In this document: positions 36,417-45,079 of the stretch, one piece after another
Layout of the letters: each line of letters begins with the position of its first letter
Position numbering within the stretch: position 1 is the stretch's first letter
Source of the DNA: DATARH01 sp963705325
GTDB taxonomy: Bacteria > Pseudomonadota > Alphaproteobacteria > ATCC43930 > CGMCC-115725
Direction: 5' to 3'
Length of the DNA stretch: 64,000 nucleotides
Assembly (NCBI GenBank): GCA_963705325.1
Contig: OY970069.1
Location: 3,658,001 to 3,722,000 of the forward strand
Position numbers and translations under genes: made by a program
The notes under the pieces: model-generated
What the model saw: only the letters and a program-made list of their open reading frames with translations
Told to the model about the DNA's origin: nothing
The model's database searches: none

Positions 36417-37868
36417 ATGCAAGCGGCCGCGATCCCCGATTTCCTTCCGGTGCTGCCGGAGATGGCTCTGGCCGGCGCGGCGATGCTGCTGCTGTTGATC
36501 GGCGTGTTTCGCGGCGAGGGCTCGACCAAGCTAGTATCCTGGCTCTCGGTGCTTGTGCTGATCGGCATCCTGGCGCTCGCCGCGCGCTTTGACCGCACCC
36601 GCCAAGTCGCCTTCTACGGCATGTTCATCACCGATCCGTTCGCCCTCTTCATGAAGGCGCTGGTACTGATTGGCTCGGCGGTGTCGGTCGTTATGTCGAT
36701 CCGCTACAACGAAGAGCACGGCATCGGCCGGTTCGAGTTCCCGGTGCTGATCTTGCTGGCGGCGACCGGGATGATGGTCATGGTCTCGGCCAACGACCTC
36801 ATCACGCTCTACCTCGGCCTTGAGTTGCAAAGCCTGGCGCTTTACGTCGTCGCCAGCTTTGATCGGGATTCGCTGCGCTCGAGCGAGGCCGGGCTTAAGT
36901 ATTTCGTCCTCGGTGCGCTGTCGTCGGGGATGCTGCTCTACGGCGCTTCGATGATTTATGGCTTCGCCGGAACGACAAGCTTTGCGGAGCTGGCGAAGCT
37001 GTTGACCGGCTCGGGCGCACACTCCCCGGGCCTCGTCATCGGCGCCGTCTTTGTCGCGGTGGGCCTTGCCTTCAAGGTTTCGGCGGTGCCGTTCCATATG
37101 TGGGTGCCGGACGTCTACGAAGGCGCGCCGACGCCGGTCACTGCATTCTTCGCCGTCGCGCCGAAGATGGCGGCGATTGCACTGTTCATGCGCTTTCTGA
37201 TTGAGCCGTTCGGTGGGCTGCTGGCGGAGTGGCGGCAGATCATCGTGTTCCTGTCTGTCGCTTCGATGGCGCTGGGCGCGGTGGCGGCGATCGCGCAAAG
37301 CAATATCAAGCGCCTGATGGCCTACAGCTCGATCGGCCATATTGGCTACGCGCTGATCGGCGTCGCCGCGGCGAGCCCCGCCGGCATTCGCGGGGTTCTC
37401 ATCTATATGACGATCTACCTGTTCATGAATGTCGGCACCTTCGCGGTCATTCTGTGCATGCGCCAACAGGGCCGGATGCTCGAGGGGATCAACGACCTCG
37501 CCGGGCTGTCGCGCACGCAGCCGGGGCTGGCCCTGGCGCTGGCGATTTTCATGTTTGCGATGGCCGGCATTCCGCCGACCGCCGGGTTCTTTTCCAAGCT
37601 CTACATCTTCCTGGCGGCCATCGACGCGCATTTGATCGGGCTCGCCGTGATCGGCGTGGTCGCCAGCGTCGTGGGCGCGTTTTATTACCTGCGCATCGTC
37701 AAGGTGATGTATTTCGACGAGCCGGTCGGTATTTTCGACCGTCCGATCCATGTCGAGCTTAAGGCCGTGCTTCTTGTGACGGCGCTTGCGACGATGTTCT
37801 TCTTTCTGCTTCCCGACCTGCTCGTCGGTCACGCCGAAACCGCGGCGGCCTCGCTTTTCGGTCAATGA
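36417..37868 (+). CDS. nuoN: NADH-quinone oxidoreductase subunit N
   Basis: 483 aa, about 14 transmembrane helices; third antiporter-like subunit. Conserved YLGLELQSLALYV and FKVSAVPFHMWVPDVYEGAPTPV. The stop overlaps the birA start by 4 bases, so birA, coaX and rnj are probably co-transcribed with the nuo operon. Confidence 0.97.
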   Translation: MQAAAIPDFLPVLPEMALAGAAMLLLLIGVFRGEGSTKLVSWLSVLVLIGILALAARFDRTRQVAFYGMFITDPFALFMKALVLIGSAVSVVMSIRYNEEHGIGRFEFPVLILLAATGMMVMVSANDLITLYLGLELQSLALYVVASFDRDSLRSSEAGLKYFVLGALSSGMLLYGASMIYGFAGTTSFAELAKLLTGSGAHSPGLVIGAVFVAVGLAFKVSAVPFHMWVPDVYEGAPTPVTAFFAVAPKMAAIALFMRFLIEPFGGLLAEWRQIIVFLSVASMALGAVAAIAQSNIKRLMAYSSIGHIGYALIGVAAASPAGIRGVLIYMTIYLFMNVGTFAVILCMRQQGRMLEGINDLAGLSRTQPGLALALAIFMFAMAGIPPTAGFFSKLYIFLAAIDAHLIGLAVIGVVASVVGAFYYLRIVKVMYFDEPVGIFDRPIHVELKAVLLVTALATMFFFLLPDLLVGHAETAAASLFGQ

Positions 37869-38626
37869 GCGCCGAGGCGCTGCAGCTCCCACCGCCTTTC
37901 TGCCTGATCGCCTATGAGACGACTGGCAGCACCAGCGACGAGGCCAAGCGCTTTGCCCGCAACGGCGCGGAGGAGGGGCTCATCGTCTGGGCCAAGGCCC
38001 AGACCGCCGGGCGCGGCAGGCGCGGGCGAGTCTGGGTGTCGCCGCCGGGTAACCTGCACATGTCGATGGTGTTGCGTCCAAACTGCCGCGCGGGTGTCGC
38101 AGCACAACTTGGCTTTGTCGCTGCGCTTGGGATGGCCGACGCGCTCGGCGAGGTTGCCGCTGGGGTCGCCTTCTCGTGCAAATGGCCGAACGACCTGCTC
38201 GCCAACGGCAAGAAAATCGCGGGCATCCTGCTCGAAACCGAGATGACTGCCGGCGATTTGCCCGAGTTTGTTGTGCTCGGGATCGGAGTGAACCTGATCG
38301 CTTCGCCGGACGACACGTTTTATCCGGCGACCTCGTTGGCCGAGGAGGGCGCGCTCGGCGTCGCGCCGCTGACCGTGATCCCTGCCTTCGTTCGGCGCTT
38401 TGCAACTTGGCTCGATAGTTGGCGAACGGATGGGTTTGCACCCGTGCGCGCGGGTTGGCTCGCCCGGGCGGCAGGCCTCGGCCAACCGATCCAAGTTCGG
38501 CTGGAACGGGACACGCTCGCTGGACGCTTTCTCGATCTCGATGCAGACGGTGCGCTGCTGCTGGATATGGCCGGGGTGTCGCGTCGTATCGCCGCTGGAG
38601 AAATCTTTCCGGCGAGCGCAGGCTGA
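37865..38626 (+). CDS. birA: Biotin--[acetyl-CoA-carboxylase] ligase
   Basis: 253 aa. It lacks the N-terminal DNA-binding domain of E. coli BirA, so it is a monofunctional ligase that biotinylates the carboxyl carrier protein. Catalytic-domain motifs: ETTGSTSDEAKRFA, AGRGRRGRVWVSPPGNLHMS (biotinyl-AMP loop) and CKWPNDLLANGKKIAGIL. The location after nuoN and before coaX is characteristic of alphaproteobacteria. Confidence 0.95.
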   Translation: MSAEALQLPPPFCLIAYETTGSTSDEAKRFARNGAEEGLIVWAKAQTAGRGRRGRVWVSPPGNLHMSMVLRPNCRAGVAAQLGFVAALGMADALGEVAAGVAFSCKWPNDLLANGKKIAGILLETEMTAGDLPEFVVLGIGVNLIASPDDTFYPATSLAEEGALGVAPLTVIPAFVRRFATWLDSWRTDGFAPVRAGWLARAAGLGQPIQVRLERDTLAGRFLDLDADGALLLDMAGVSRRIAAGEIFPASAG

Positions 38627-38631
38627 GATCC

Positions 38632-39408
38632 ATGCTGCTCGCAATCGACTCCGGCAACACAAATGCGGTTTTTGCCGTCTATGAGGGCGACGTGCTGCGC
38701 GCGTCGTGGCGGGTATCGACCAACGCCCGCCGCACCGCCGACGAATATGCGGTGTGGCTGACGCAACTGCTGGCGCTGGCGGGGCTAAAACCGGGCGACA
38801 TCGACGCGACCATCGTTGCCAATGTCGTGCCCGAGGCGAGCTTCAACCTGCTGCAACTGTGCCGGCGGTATCTCAACAGCGAGCCGCTGGTCGTCGGTGC
38901 CGCCGATTGTAATCCTGGGATCGGCATCGATGTCGACATGCCGGCCCAGGGGGTGGGCGCCGATCGCATTGCCAATTCGGTCGCGGCGCAGGATCGCTAT
39001 AAAATTCCGCTGATGGTGGTCGACTTTGGCACCGCCACCAATTTCGACGTCGTCGACAAGAAGGGAAATTACTGCGGCGGAATCATTGCGCCGGGACCCA
39101 ATTTGTCGCTGCAGGCGCTCGAGATGGCCGCCGCGCAACTGCCGCATATCGCGATTGGCCGCCCGCCGAGCGTGGTCGGGCGTAATACCATCGGGGCGAT
39201 GCAGTCTGGCGTGTTCTGGGGTTATGTTGGGTTGATCGAAGGGCTGATCCGCCGCATCCGCGACGAGCGCGGCGAGAAAATGGGAGTGGTCGCCACCGGC
39301 GGCCTCGCACCGCTCTTTGCCGGCGCCACCGACATGATCGACAAGGTCGATCCCGATCTGACGCTGTGGGGGTTACGTCTGATCTTCCGGCGCAACCGCA
39401 ATCAATGA
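38632..39408 (+). CDS. coaX: Type III pantothenate kinase
   Basis: 258 aa from the ATG at 38632. First step of coenzyme A synthesis. N-terminal phosphate-binding DSGNTN, the PAQGVGADRIAN segment, DFGTATNFDVV and the C-terminal ATGGLAPLF of the ASKHA fold are all seen. The upstream open frame inside birA is spurious. The stop overlaps the rnj start (ATGA). Confidence 0.96.
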   Translation: MLLAIDSGNTNAVFAVYEGDVLRASWRVSTNARRTADEYAVWLTQLLALAGLKPGDIDATIVANVVPEASFNLLQLCRRYLNSEPLVVGAADCNPGIGIDVDMPAQGVGADRIANSVAAQDRYKIPLMVVDFGTATNFDVVDKKGNYCGGIIAPGPNLSLQALEMAAAQLPHIAIGRPPSVVGRNTIGAMQSGVFWGYVGLIEGLIRRIRDERGEKMGVVATGGLAPLFAGATDMIDKVDPDLTLWGLRLIFRRNRNQ

Positions 39409-41105
39409 AGGCGCACTCGGGGAGCGTCACGCCGCTGGACCGCGCCATCGAGCGCGACGACAAGGGCGTGTTCTTCCTGCCGCTCGGCGGTAGCGGCGAG
39501 ATCGGCATGAACCTCAACCTCTATGCCTATCGCGGGCAGTGGCTGATGCTGGATTGCGGGGTCACCTTTGGCTCGGAAGAGCATGCCGGCGTCGATGTAA
39601 TCATGCCGGACCCGTCCTTTATCGTCGAGCGGCGCGACAGGCTTCTCGGTATCGTCGCGACCCATGCGCACGAAGACCATATCGGCGCGATCCCCTATCT
39701 GTGGCCGCAACTGCAATGCCCCATTTGGGCAACCCCGTTCACCGCCACGCTGTTGCGCGCCAAGCTCGCCGAGGTCGGCCTGCTCGACCGGGTCGAGCTT
39801 ACCGTCATTCCGCTCTCGGGCCGCTTCCAGATCGGCCCGTTCGATCTTGAACTGATCACCTTGACCCATTCGATTCCCGAGCCCAACGCGGTCGCGATCA
39901 GAACGCCGGTCGGAACGATCATGCATACCGGCGACTGGAAACTCGATCCCGAACCGCTTATCGGCGATGCCACCGACGAGGCAGCGTTGATCCGCATCGG
40001 CGACGAAGGCGTCCTCGCGATGATCGGCAATTCGACCAACGCGACCAGGGAAGGTAGCTCCGGTTCCGAAGCTGAGCTGAGCGGGGCGCTGACCGAGCTC
40101 GTCGGGCGATATGAGGGCCGTGTCGCAGTCGCCTGTTTCGCCTCGAACGTCGCTCGGCTTCACACGATCGCGAAGGCGGCGCAGGCGCATGGCCGTGACG
40201 TCGCGCTGGTCGGCCGGTCGCTGGTCCGGATCGACAAGGCGGCGCGGGAAAACGGGTATCTCACCGATTTGCCGCGTTTTCTGACCGAGGATGAGGCCGG
40301 CTACGTACCATCCGACCGAATACTGTTGATCTGCACCGGGAGCCAGGGCGAGCCGCGTGCGGCGCTCTCGCGCGTTGCCCGCGAGGATCATCCCAACATC
40401 TTGCTCGACGAGGGCGACGTCGTGATCTTCTCGTCGAAAATCATCCCGGGTAACGAGAAGGCTATCGCCCGTCTGCAGAACGCCCTCACCAAGCTCGGGG
40501 TCGAGGTCATCACCGAAGCCGACCATTTTGTCCATGTGTCCGGGCATCCGGCGCGGGCCGAGTTGGTCCGCATGTACCAAATGGTGCGGCCGCGCGTCGC
40601 GATCCCGGTTCATGGTGAGGCGCGTCACCTCGCGGCACACGCGGAGCTGGCGCTGGAATGTCAGGTTGCCGATGCGCTGGTGATCGACAACGGCGATGTC
40701 GTGCGCATCGACACGCGCGGCGCGACGATCGCGGGGGAGGTGCCGTCCGGGCGCCTCGCCGCCGACGGGAGTCGTCTGCTGCGGCTCGAGGGCACCGCAC
40801 TGCGCCAGCGCCGCCGAATTGGCAACCAAGGCGGGTTGGTGGCGATGCTCGTCCTCGACCGCACCGGCAATCTAGCAGCGCCACCGCAGCTCTCCTTGAT
40901 CGGCTTGGTCGAGGCGGATGAAATCGAGAAGATGTCGACTGCTCTCCGAGACGCGGTCATCGCGACGGTCGAGGGTCTGCCGCGGCCCATGCGCCGCGAC
41001 GACGCCGCGGTGCGCGATGCATCGATCCGGGCGCTGCGCAAGGTGGTCAGGGAGCGGCTGGGCAAGCGGGGCATGCTTATCGAAGTGCAGCTTGTGCGGT
41101 TGTAA
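39405..41105 (+). CDS. rnj: Ribonuclease J
   Basis: 566 aa from the ATG at 39405, coupled to the coaX stop. Metallo-beta-lactamase/beta-CASP ribonuclease with endo- and 5'-3' exonuclease activity. Zinc-binding motif THAHEDHIGA at about residues 86-95, further ligands in MHTGDWKLDP and the C-terminal HVSGHPARAEL and PVHGEARHL. GSGEIGMN near the N-terminus is typical. Confidence 0.95.
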   Translation: MKAHSGSVTPLDRAIERDDKGVFFLPLGGSGEIGMNLNLYAYRGQWLMLDCGVTFGSEEHAGVDVIMPDPSFIVERRDRLLGIVATHAHEDHIGAIPYLWPQLQCPIWATPFTATLLRAKLAEVGLLDRVELTVIPLSGRFQIGPFDLELITLTHSIPEPNAVAIRTPVGTIMHTGDWKLDPEPLIGDATDEAALIRIGDEGVLAMIGNSTNATREGSSGSEAELSGALTELVGRYEGRVAVACFASNVARLHTIAKAAQAHGRDVALVGRSLVRIDKAARENGYLTDLPRFLTEDEAGYVPSDRILLICTGSQGEPRAALSRVAREDHPNILLDEGDVVIFSSKIIPGNEKAIARLQNALTKLGVEVITEADHFVHVSGHPARAELVRMYQMVRPRVAIPVHGEARHLAAHAELALECQVADALVIDNGDVVRIDTRGATIAGEVPSGRLAADGSRLLRLEGTALRQRRRIGNQGGLVAMLVLDRTGNLAAPPQLSLIGLVEADEIEKMSTALRDAVIATVEGLPRPMRRDDAAVRDASIRALRKVVRERLGKRGMLIEVQLVRL

Positions 41106-41111
41106 CGCGGG

Positions 41112-41516
41112 ATGATTGGAAGGCTGAACCACGTCGCTATCGTCGTGCCCGATCTGGCCGCGGCGACCGCGCTGTATCGAGATACGCTCGGCGCGACGGT
41201 GTCGGCGCCGCAGGCGCTGCCGGAGCATGGTGTCACCGCGGTCTTTGTTGAGCTTGGCAATTCGCGGATCGAGCTTCTAGAGCCGCTCGGCGCCGACTTT
41301 ACGGTGCGCGGATTTCTCGCGCGCAATCCTGCTGGAGGGATGCATCACGTCTGTTATGAGGTCGCCGATATCCGCGCCATGCGCGACCGTCTGCGTGGGG
41401 TCGGTGCGCGGGTGCTGGGTGACGGGGAGCCGGCGATAGGCGCGCATGGAAAGCCGGTGCTCTTCCTCCACCCTAAGGATTTCTGCGGTACGCTGATCGA
41501 ACTCGAAGAGGTTTGA
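41112..41516 (+). CDS. mce: Methylmalonyl-CoA epimerase
   Basis: 134 aa, two VOC half-domains. Metal ligands are in LNHVAIVVPD (His), MHHVCYEV (His) and LIELEEV (Glu). It interconverts (R)- and (S)-methylmalonyl-CoA in propionate breakdown. It starts 6 bases after rnj and overlaps the next gene. Confidence 0.92.
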   Translation: MIGRLNHVAIVVPDLAAATALYRDTLGATVSAPQALPEHGVTAVFVELGNSRIELLEPLGADFTVRGFLARNPAGGMHHVCYEVADIRAMRDRLRGVGARVLGDGEPAIGAHGKPVLFLHPKDFCGTLIELEEV

Positions 41517-41752
41517 TGGGCTGGGTTACCGGGATCGTCGTCTACATCCTGACATGGTGGGTTGTGCTTTTCGCCATCCTGCCGTTATGGGTGACGCCGA
41601 GCGATCCGGCCGACCCTCAATACGCGACGGGGGCACCAAAGCAGCCGCGAATGTGGTTGAAGGTCGGCGTCACCTCTGCCGTTGCCGCCGTCGTGTGGGT
41701 CGTCATTTATATCCTGGTCAAGGAGCCATGGATCAGCTTTCGCGGGGGGTGA
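41516..41752 (+). CDS. DUF1467 family membrane protein
   Basis: 78 aa from the ATG at 41516 overlapping the mce stop. Two transmembrane helices (about residues 3-25 and 50-70) separated by the conserved LPLWVTPSDPADPQYATGAPKQP loop. A frequent neighbour of mce in alphaproteobacteria; function unknown. Confidence 0.9.
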   Translation: MGWVTGIVVYILTWWVVLFAILPLWVTPSDPADPQYATGAPKQPRMWLKVGVTSAVAAVVWVVIYILVKEPWISFRGG

Positions 41753-41753
41753 G

Positions 41754-42305
41754 TTGAGTGCTGCCTACTGTCTTGCTGCGCCGGGCGATGCGCTGCATGG
41801 CCCCTATCACGACGGCGAATACGGGTTTCCCGCCCGCGACGAGGCTGTGTTGTTCGAGCGGCTGGTGCTCGAGATCAATCAGGCTGGTCTGTCATGGGCG
41901 ACAATCCTGCGTAAGCGTCCGGCCTTTCGCGCCGCCTTCTCCGGTTTCGATGTCGATTGCGTGGCGACGTTTGGCCAGCACGACGTCGATCGCTTGATGA
42001 ACGACGCCGGAATTGTCCGCAACCAACTCAAGGTCGCGGCGGCGATAGATAACGCGCGGCGGATCCAGGAGTTACGGCGGTCGCATGGCTCGTTCGCCGG
42101 TTGGCTCGACGCACATCACCCCCGATCCCGTGAGGAATGGGTAAAGTTGTTCAAGTCAAACTTTCGGTTCACCGGGGGTGAGATCGTGAACGAATTTCTG
42201 ATGAGCCTTGGCTACTTGCCCGGCGCGCACGAAGCAAGCTGCCCGGTTTACGCAAGAATCTTGACCCTTACCCCACCCTGGACGCAGGGTCCTGCGGCCT
42301 ATTGA
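41754..42305 (+). CDS. tag: DNA-3-methyladenine glycosylase I
   Basis: 183 aa from a TTG at 41754, preceded by GGGGGGTGAG. This start puts the first zinc-binding Cys at residue 6, close to Cys4 of E. coli Tag; the open frame further upstream overlaps the DUF1467 gene. Other family marks: GPYHDGEYGFP (zinc His), LSWATILRKRPAFR, and HEASC with the last His/Cys pair. It removes 3-methyladenine from alkylated DNA. Confidence 0.9.
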   Translation: MSAAYCLAAPGDALHGPYHDGEYGFPARDEAVLFERLVLEINQAGLSWATILRKRPAFRAAFSGFDVDCVATFGQHDVDRLMNDAGIVRNQLKVAAAIDNARRIQELRRSHGSFAGWLDAHHPRSREEWVKLFKSNFRFTGGEIVNEFLMSLGYLPGAHEASCPVYARILTLTPPWTQGPAAY

Positions 42306-42324
42306 AGCCGTGTAGTGTGCCAAT

Positions 42325-42354
42325 TTGACGCAGATTGGGGTTCCGGGCTATAGG
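42325..42354 (+). promoter_or_regulatory. Candidate promoter of the GrrA-like gene
   Basis: TTGACG (42325-42330) and TATAGG (42349-42354) with an 18-base spacer, about 130 bases upstream of the precursor start. It lies in the only gap of note between tag and the precursor. Confidence 0.45.
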
Positions 42355-42487
42355 TGCCGATGGCGCGCTACCTGGTTCTTCCGCATTTTCTGTCTATTGA
42401 ATTGCCGCGCCCGCGCCTAGCCTTTATACCGTTCAACGCGAGCCCGGAAGACAGTCGTTCCACCGGTCGCCGATGAAGGAGGAAAGC

Positions 42488-42820
42488 TTGTCACTGCGAC
42501 AGAAGTACCAAACCGTCCTGACCCAGTTGGCTCCCGCCGGGGCCGTCGGTGTGTCGTTGGCGCTCGGTGCTGCGGCCCCTGCCGTGGCGAGCGAACCGCC
42601 GATCGGGGGACAGCCCCCGGCGACAGTGAAGGAAGGCGTCTCCGATCGGCTCGCTGCCGTTCGCGACGCGGTTTCGGCGGTCGATCAGTTGCGGGCCGAT
42701 GCCGCCAAGGCGGAAGGCCGCCTCGCATGGGGTAACTTTGGCTGGGGTTGGGGTTATTATAGCCCTTGGAATAACTGGCACAATTGGCGCAACTGGAGCA
42801 ATTGGTGGCGTAACTGGTAA
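42488..42820 (+). CDS. grrA: GrrA-type precursor peptide (predicted cyclophane RiPP)
   Basis: 110 aa from a TTG at 42488, which has AAGGAGG ending 6 bases upstream; an ATG at 42473 in the same frame overlaps that site and is less likely. Residues 1-34 look like a signal peptide with a probable cut after PAVA. A helical leader (TVKEGVSDRLAAVRDAV) matches the conserved GrrA leader. The C-terminal core (from residue 81) contains WGN and then WNNWHNWRNWSNWWRNW to the very end: six W-x-N triads, four of them directly abutting (42767-42802). GrrM-type radical SAM enzymes link such aromatic and third residues into three-residue cyclophanes. Known GrrA cores are glycine-rich; this one is not. Followed 30 bases later by the enzyme gene. 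Confidence 0.85.
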   Translation: MSLRQKYQTVLTQLAPAGAVGVSLALGAAAPAVASEPPIGGQPPATVKEGVSDRLAAVRDAVSAVDQLRADAAKAEGRLAWGNFGWGWGYYSPWNNWHNWRNWSNWWRNW

Positions 42821-42850
42821 GCGCTACGAGCGGCGGACGGCGGGATTCCT

Positions 42851-44035
42851 GTGGGCGATATGATGCCCCGAATACAGCTGCTCGTTGTCCAGCCGACGCC
42901 ATTTTGTAATATCGATTGCCGTTATTGCTACCTGCCCGACCGAACCAACAAGGCTGTTGTGTCGGAGGACACGCTTAGAAACTTGTTCAGCCAGGTATTC
43001 GATTCGGGCTGGGCAGATAACGGGCTGAGCGTGGTGTGGCACGCCGGTGAGCCGATGGTTTTGCCAATCGCGTTCTACCGGCGCGCCTTCGCACTGATTG
43101 ACGAGTTGAAACCTACCGAGCTGTCGCTGAGTCAATCATTTCAGACAAACGGCACGTTGATCGACGACGCTTGGGCGGACTTTATCGCCGAGGCGAAGAT
43201 CAATCTCGGCGTCAGTATTGATGGGCCCCGTCGCTTTCACGACTTGAACCGCGTGAATCGCGCGGGCCGCGGCACTTTCGACAAAGCGGTCGCTGGTGTC
43301 CGTTTACTCCGCCGGCGCGGGATACCGTTTCACGTGATCTCGGTGCTCACCGCCGAGAGCCTGGCGTCACCGCGAGAGATGTTCGACTTCTATCTCGATG
43401 AAGGCATCGAGCACGTGTGCTTCAATGTCGAGGAAAGCGAGGGGGATCACCGTTCGCAGAGTTTTGCCAAGGCGGGCATCGAGGATTCGTATTATCGCTT
43501 TTTGAGCGAGTTCTGGCGACTTTCGGCGGCGCATCCCGACAAAATCAAGTTTATCCGCGAGATCGACGAGGCTCAGCGCAATGTTCTGCGCCCGCGAGAG
43601 TCAAAGTTCTCCAATCAGCTCGCCACCCCCTTCGCGGTGACGAGCATGGATTGGAGCGGCAATGTCGCGACCTTCTCGCCCGAACTGTTGGGGCTCAAGA
43701 ACGCGCTTTACGACGATTTCATCCTCGGCAACGTCAATCATGATCGGCTCACCGAATTGGTCGACAGACCCCTTTTGGCGCGAATGAGCGCCGATATCGA
43801 CGCCGGGGTCGCGATGTGTCGGGAGAGGTGCGAATATTTCAGCGTCTGCGGAGGCGGTGAGCCGGTTAACAAGTTGGCTGAGAATGGTAGCTTCGCGAGC
43901 GGCGAGACCACCTATTGCCGGATGACCAAGATGCGAGCGACCGATTTGATTTTAGACCGTCTGGAGCGGGTGGGAATGCCTGCTGCGGCTGTAGAGGCAA
44001 GGTTGCCGGCTAGAAGTTTTTCGCCGGTTCCTTAG
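42851..44035 (+). CDS. grrM: Radical SAM/SPASM maturase of the GRRM type
   Basis: 394 aa from a GTG at 42851 (ATGs at 42860 and 42863 are alternatives). The radical SAM motif CX3CX2C is Cys19-Cys23-Cys26 in CNIDCRYCYLP. GGE-like HAGEPMV, FQTNGTLID and SIDGP follow as usual for the fold. The C-terminal SPASM region has cysteines in MCRERCEYFSVCGGG and TTYCRMTK for auxiliary [4Fe-4S] clusters. The location right after the W-x-N precursor identifies its substrate. Assignment to GrrM rather than another SPASM peptide maturase rests on this context and on overall resemblance. Confidence 0.88.
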   Translation: MGDMMPRIQLLVVQPTPFCNIDCRYCYLPDRTNKAVVSEDTLRNLFSQVFDSGWADNGLSVVWHAGEPMVLPIAFYRRAFALIDELKPTELSLSQSFQTNGTLIDDAWADFIAEAKINLGVSIDGPRRFHDLNRVNRAGRGTFDKAVAGVRLLRRRGIPFHVISVLTAESLASPREMFDFYLDEGIEHVCFNVEESEGDHRSQSFAKAGIEDSYYRFLSEFWRLSAAHPDKIKFIREIDEAQRNVLRPRESKFSNQLATPFAVTSMDWSGNVATFSPELLGLKNALYDDFILGNVNHDRLTELVDRPLLARMSADIDAGVAMCRERCEYFSVCGGGEPVNKLAENGSFASGETTYCRMTKMRATDLILDRLERVGMPAAAVEARLPARSFSPVP

Positions 44036-44093
44036 GAAGAATAGCCGGCCTGGACGCCGGCTTCGGTTGACGACATTCACTCGGAGAATGGGG

Positions 44094-44834
44094 ATGACAA
44101 TGATCTTCTCAAGGCTTTGCGGATTGGCGGCGGGCGCGGTGGTGGCGGTGGGCGTTGTCGCCGGCGCGTTTGCGCAGACTGCGGCGGCACCGCCAACGGG
44201 GGCGGACCAGGGCACTCAATCCCTGGGTTACCAGCAAACGGGCGCCGACCCCAATGCCGCCGGTCCAACCGGTGCTACACGGGCGCTAGACGTGCCGGTG
44301 CTCTACGTTACCGGCATTGAGATTGTGCACTTCACAATGGATCCTAAGGTCACCGTCGTCCGCGTCACTGGCCTGGTCAGCTCGGCGGGGTGGAGCGCTC
44401 CACAGCTGGTTCCTTTCTTTTACGGCAAACCGGCTGACGATGTTCTCGACCTGCAGTTCATCGCTACCAGCCCCGAGCAGTCGCAGAAAGCCGAGGGTTT
44501 TGTACCGATCAGCGCCGAATTTCAGCTTGCGCCCGATAACGCGTTTAAGGGCGTTCGCGTACGCGCTTTCGGCAACGCCCTCGAACTCAAGGGGATGACA
44601 GGCACCGCGACCGCGCAGATCAAGACCAATGACTGCAAGGAGTGCATCGGCAAGAAATTCGTCGACAAGGGCAAAGGTCAGCCTGGCCCGGGCATCATCT
44701 ATGGCGGCGACCTGCCACCCGACTATCGCCCGATCGGCCCGACCCATGGCGTGAAAGGGCAGGTCCATAGCCCGAACCGGATCAATTTGATCCTTGACGC
44801 CGACGACAAGATCGTGATGGCGTTCTGGGAGTAG
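44094..44834 (+). CDS. Exported protein of unknown function, GrrA locus
   Basis: 246 aa from the ATG at 44094, which has GGAG 7 bases upstream; a TTG at 44067 is an alternative. Signal peptide over residues 1-27 (FSRLCGLAAGAVVAVGVVAGAFA). A low-complexity Ala/Gly/Thr/Pro linker follows, then a beta-rich domain. A C-terminal segment has the pair CKECIGKKFVDKG and YRPIGPTHGVKGQVHSPNR before DADDKIVMAFWE. It is 58 bases after grrM on the same strand, behind a small stem-loop (44043-44062). Not the solute-binding partner (GrrP) known from some GRRM loci. It could act on, bind or export the peptide, or be unrelated. Confidence 0.75.
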   Translation: MTMIFSRLCGLAAGAVVAVGVVAGAFAQTAAAPPTGADQGTQSLGYQQTGADPNAAGPTGATRALDVPVLYVTGIEIVHFTMDPKVTVVRVTGLVSSAGWSAPQLVPFFYGKPADDVLDLQFIATSPEQSQKAEGFVPISAEFQLAPDNAFKGVRVRAFGNALELKGMTGTATAQIKTNDCKECIGKKFVDKGKGQPGPGIIYGGDLPPDYRPIGPTHGVKGQVHSPNRINLILDADDKIVMAFWE

Positions 44835-44883
44835 ATTGACGCGATTGTCGGGCCGGAAACTGGCTCGGCCCGTTAACGAGCGC

Positions 44884-44913
44884 GCCCCCGGCCGCTGTCT
44901 AGCGGCTGGGGGC
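44884..44913. terminator. Bidirectional stem-loop between convergent genes
   Basis: A 12-bp stem (one G-U) from GCCCCCGGCCGC and GCGGCTGGGGGC with the loop TGTCTA. It lies between the plus-strand exported-protein gene and the minus-strand tRNA-Pro. A second weaker stem (GGGCCG/CGGCCC) precedes it. No T-run. Confidence 0.5.
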
Positions 44914-44948
44914 GAATGCTGTTTGGCGGCTGGGCTGAAGTCGAAAAG

Positions 44949-45025
44949 TGGTCGGAGTGAGAGGATTTGAACCTCCGGCCCCTGCCTCCCGAAAGCAGTG
45001 CTCTACCAGGCTGAGCTACACTCCG
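44949..45025 (-). tRNA. tRNA-Pro (anticodon CGG)
   Basis: Minus strand: acceptor CGGAGTG pairs with CACTCCG, discriminator A, encoded CCA. Anticodon stem CTGCT/GGCAG with loop TTCGGGA gives CGG. T-arm GGAGG-TTCAAAT-CCTCT. Confidence 0.95.
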
Positions 45026-45079
45026 CCGACCGGGCGGGGTCTATAGCGCCAATGCGGAGTTACTGCAATCAAAGCCTCT

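Noticed and set aside
35166..36422. Long minus-strand open frame (418 codons) opposite nuoM
   Set aside because: Antisense shadow of nuoM in GC-rich DNA; composition is His/Arg/Glu/Asp-rich and unlike any family, while nuoM is complete.
36531..37892. Minus-strand open frame of 453 codons opposite nuoN
   Set aside because: Antisense shadow; charged low-complexity product and no start signal.
39402..40829. Minus-strand open frame of 475 codons opposite rnj
   Set aside because: Antisense shadow of an unambiguous RNase J gene.
42767..42820. W/N-rich tail as low-complexity noise or CRISPR-like repeat
   Set aside because: The triads are coding, in frame to the stop, and next to a matching radical SAM enzyme; no CRISPR array is present in the window.
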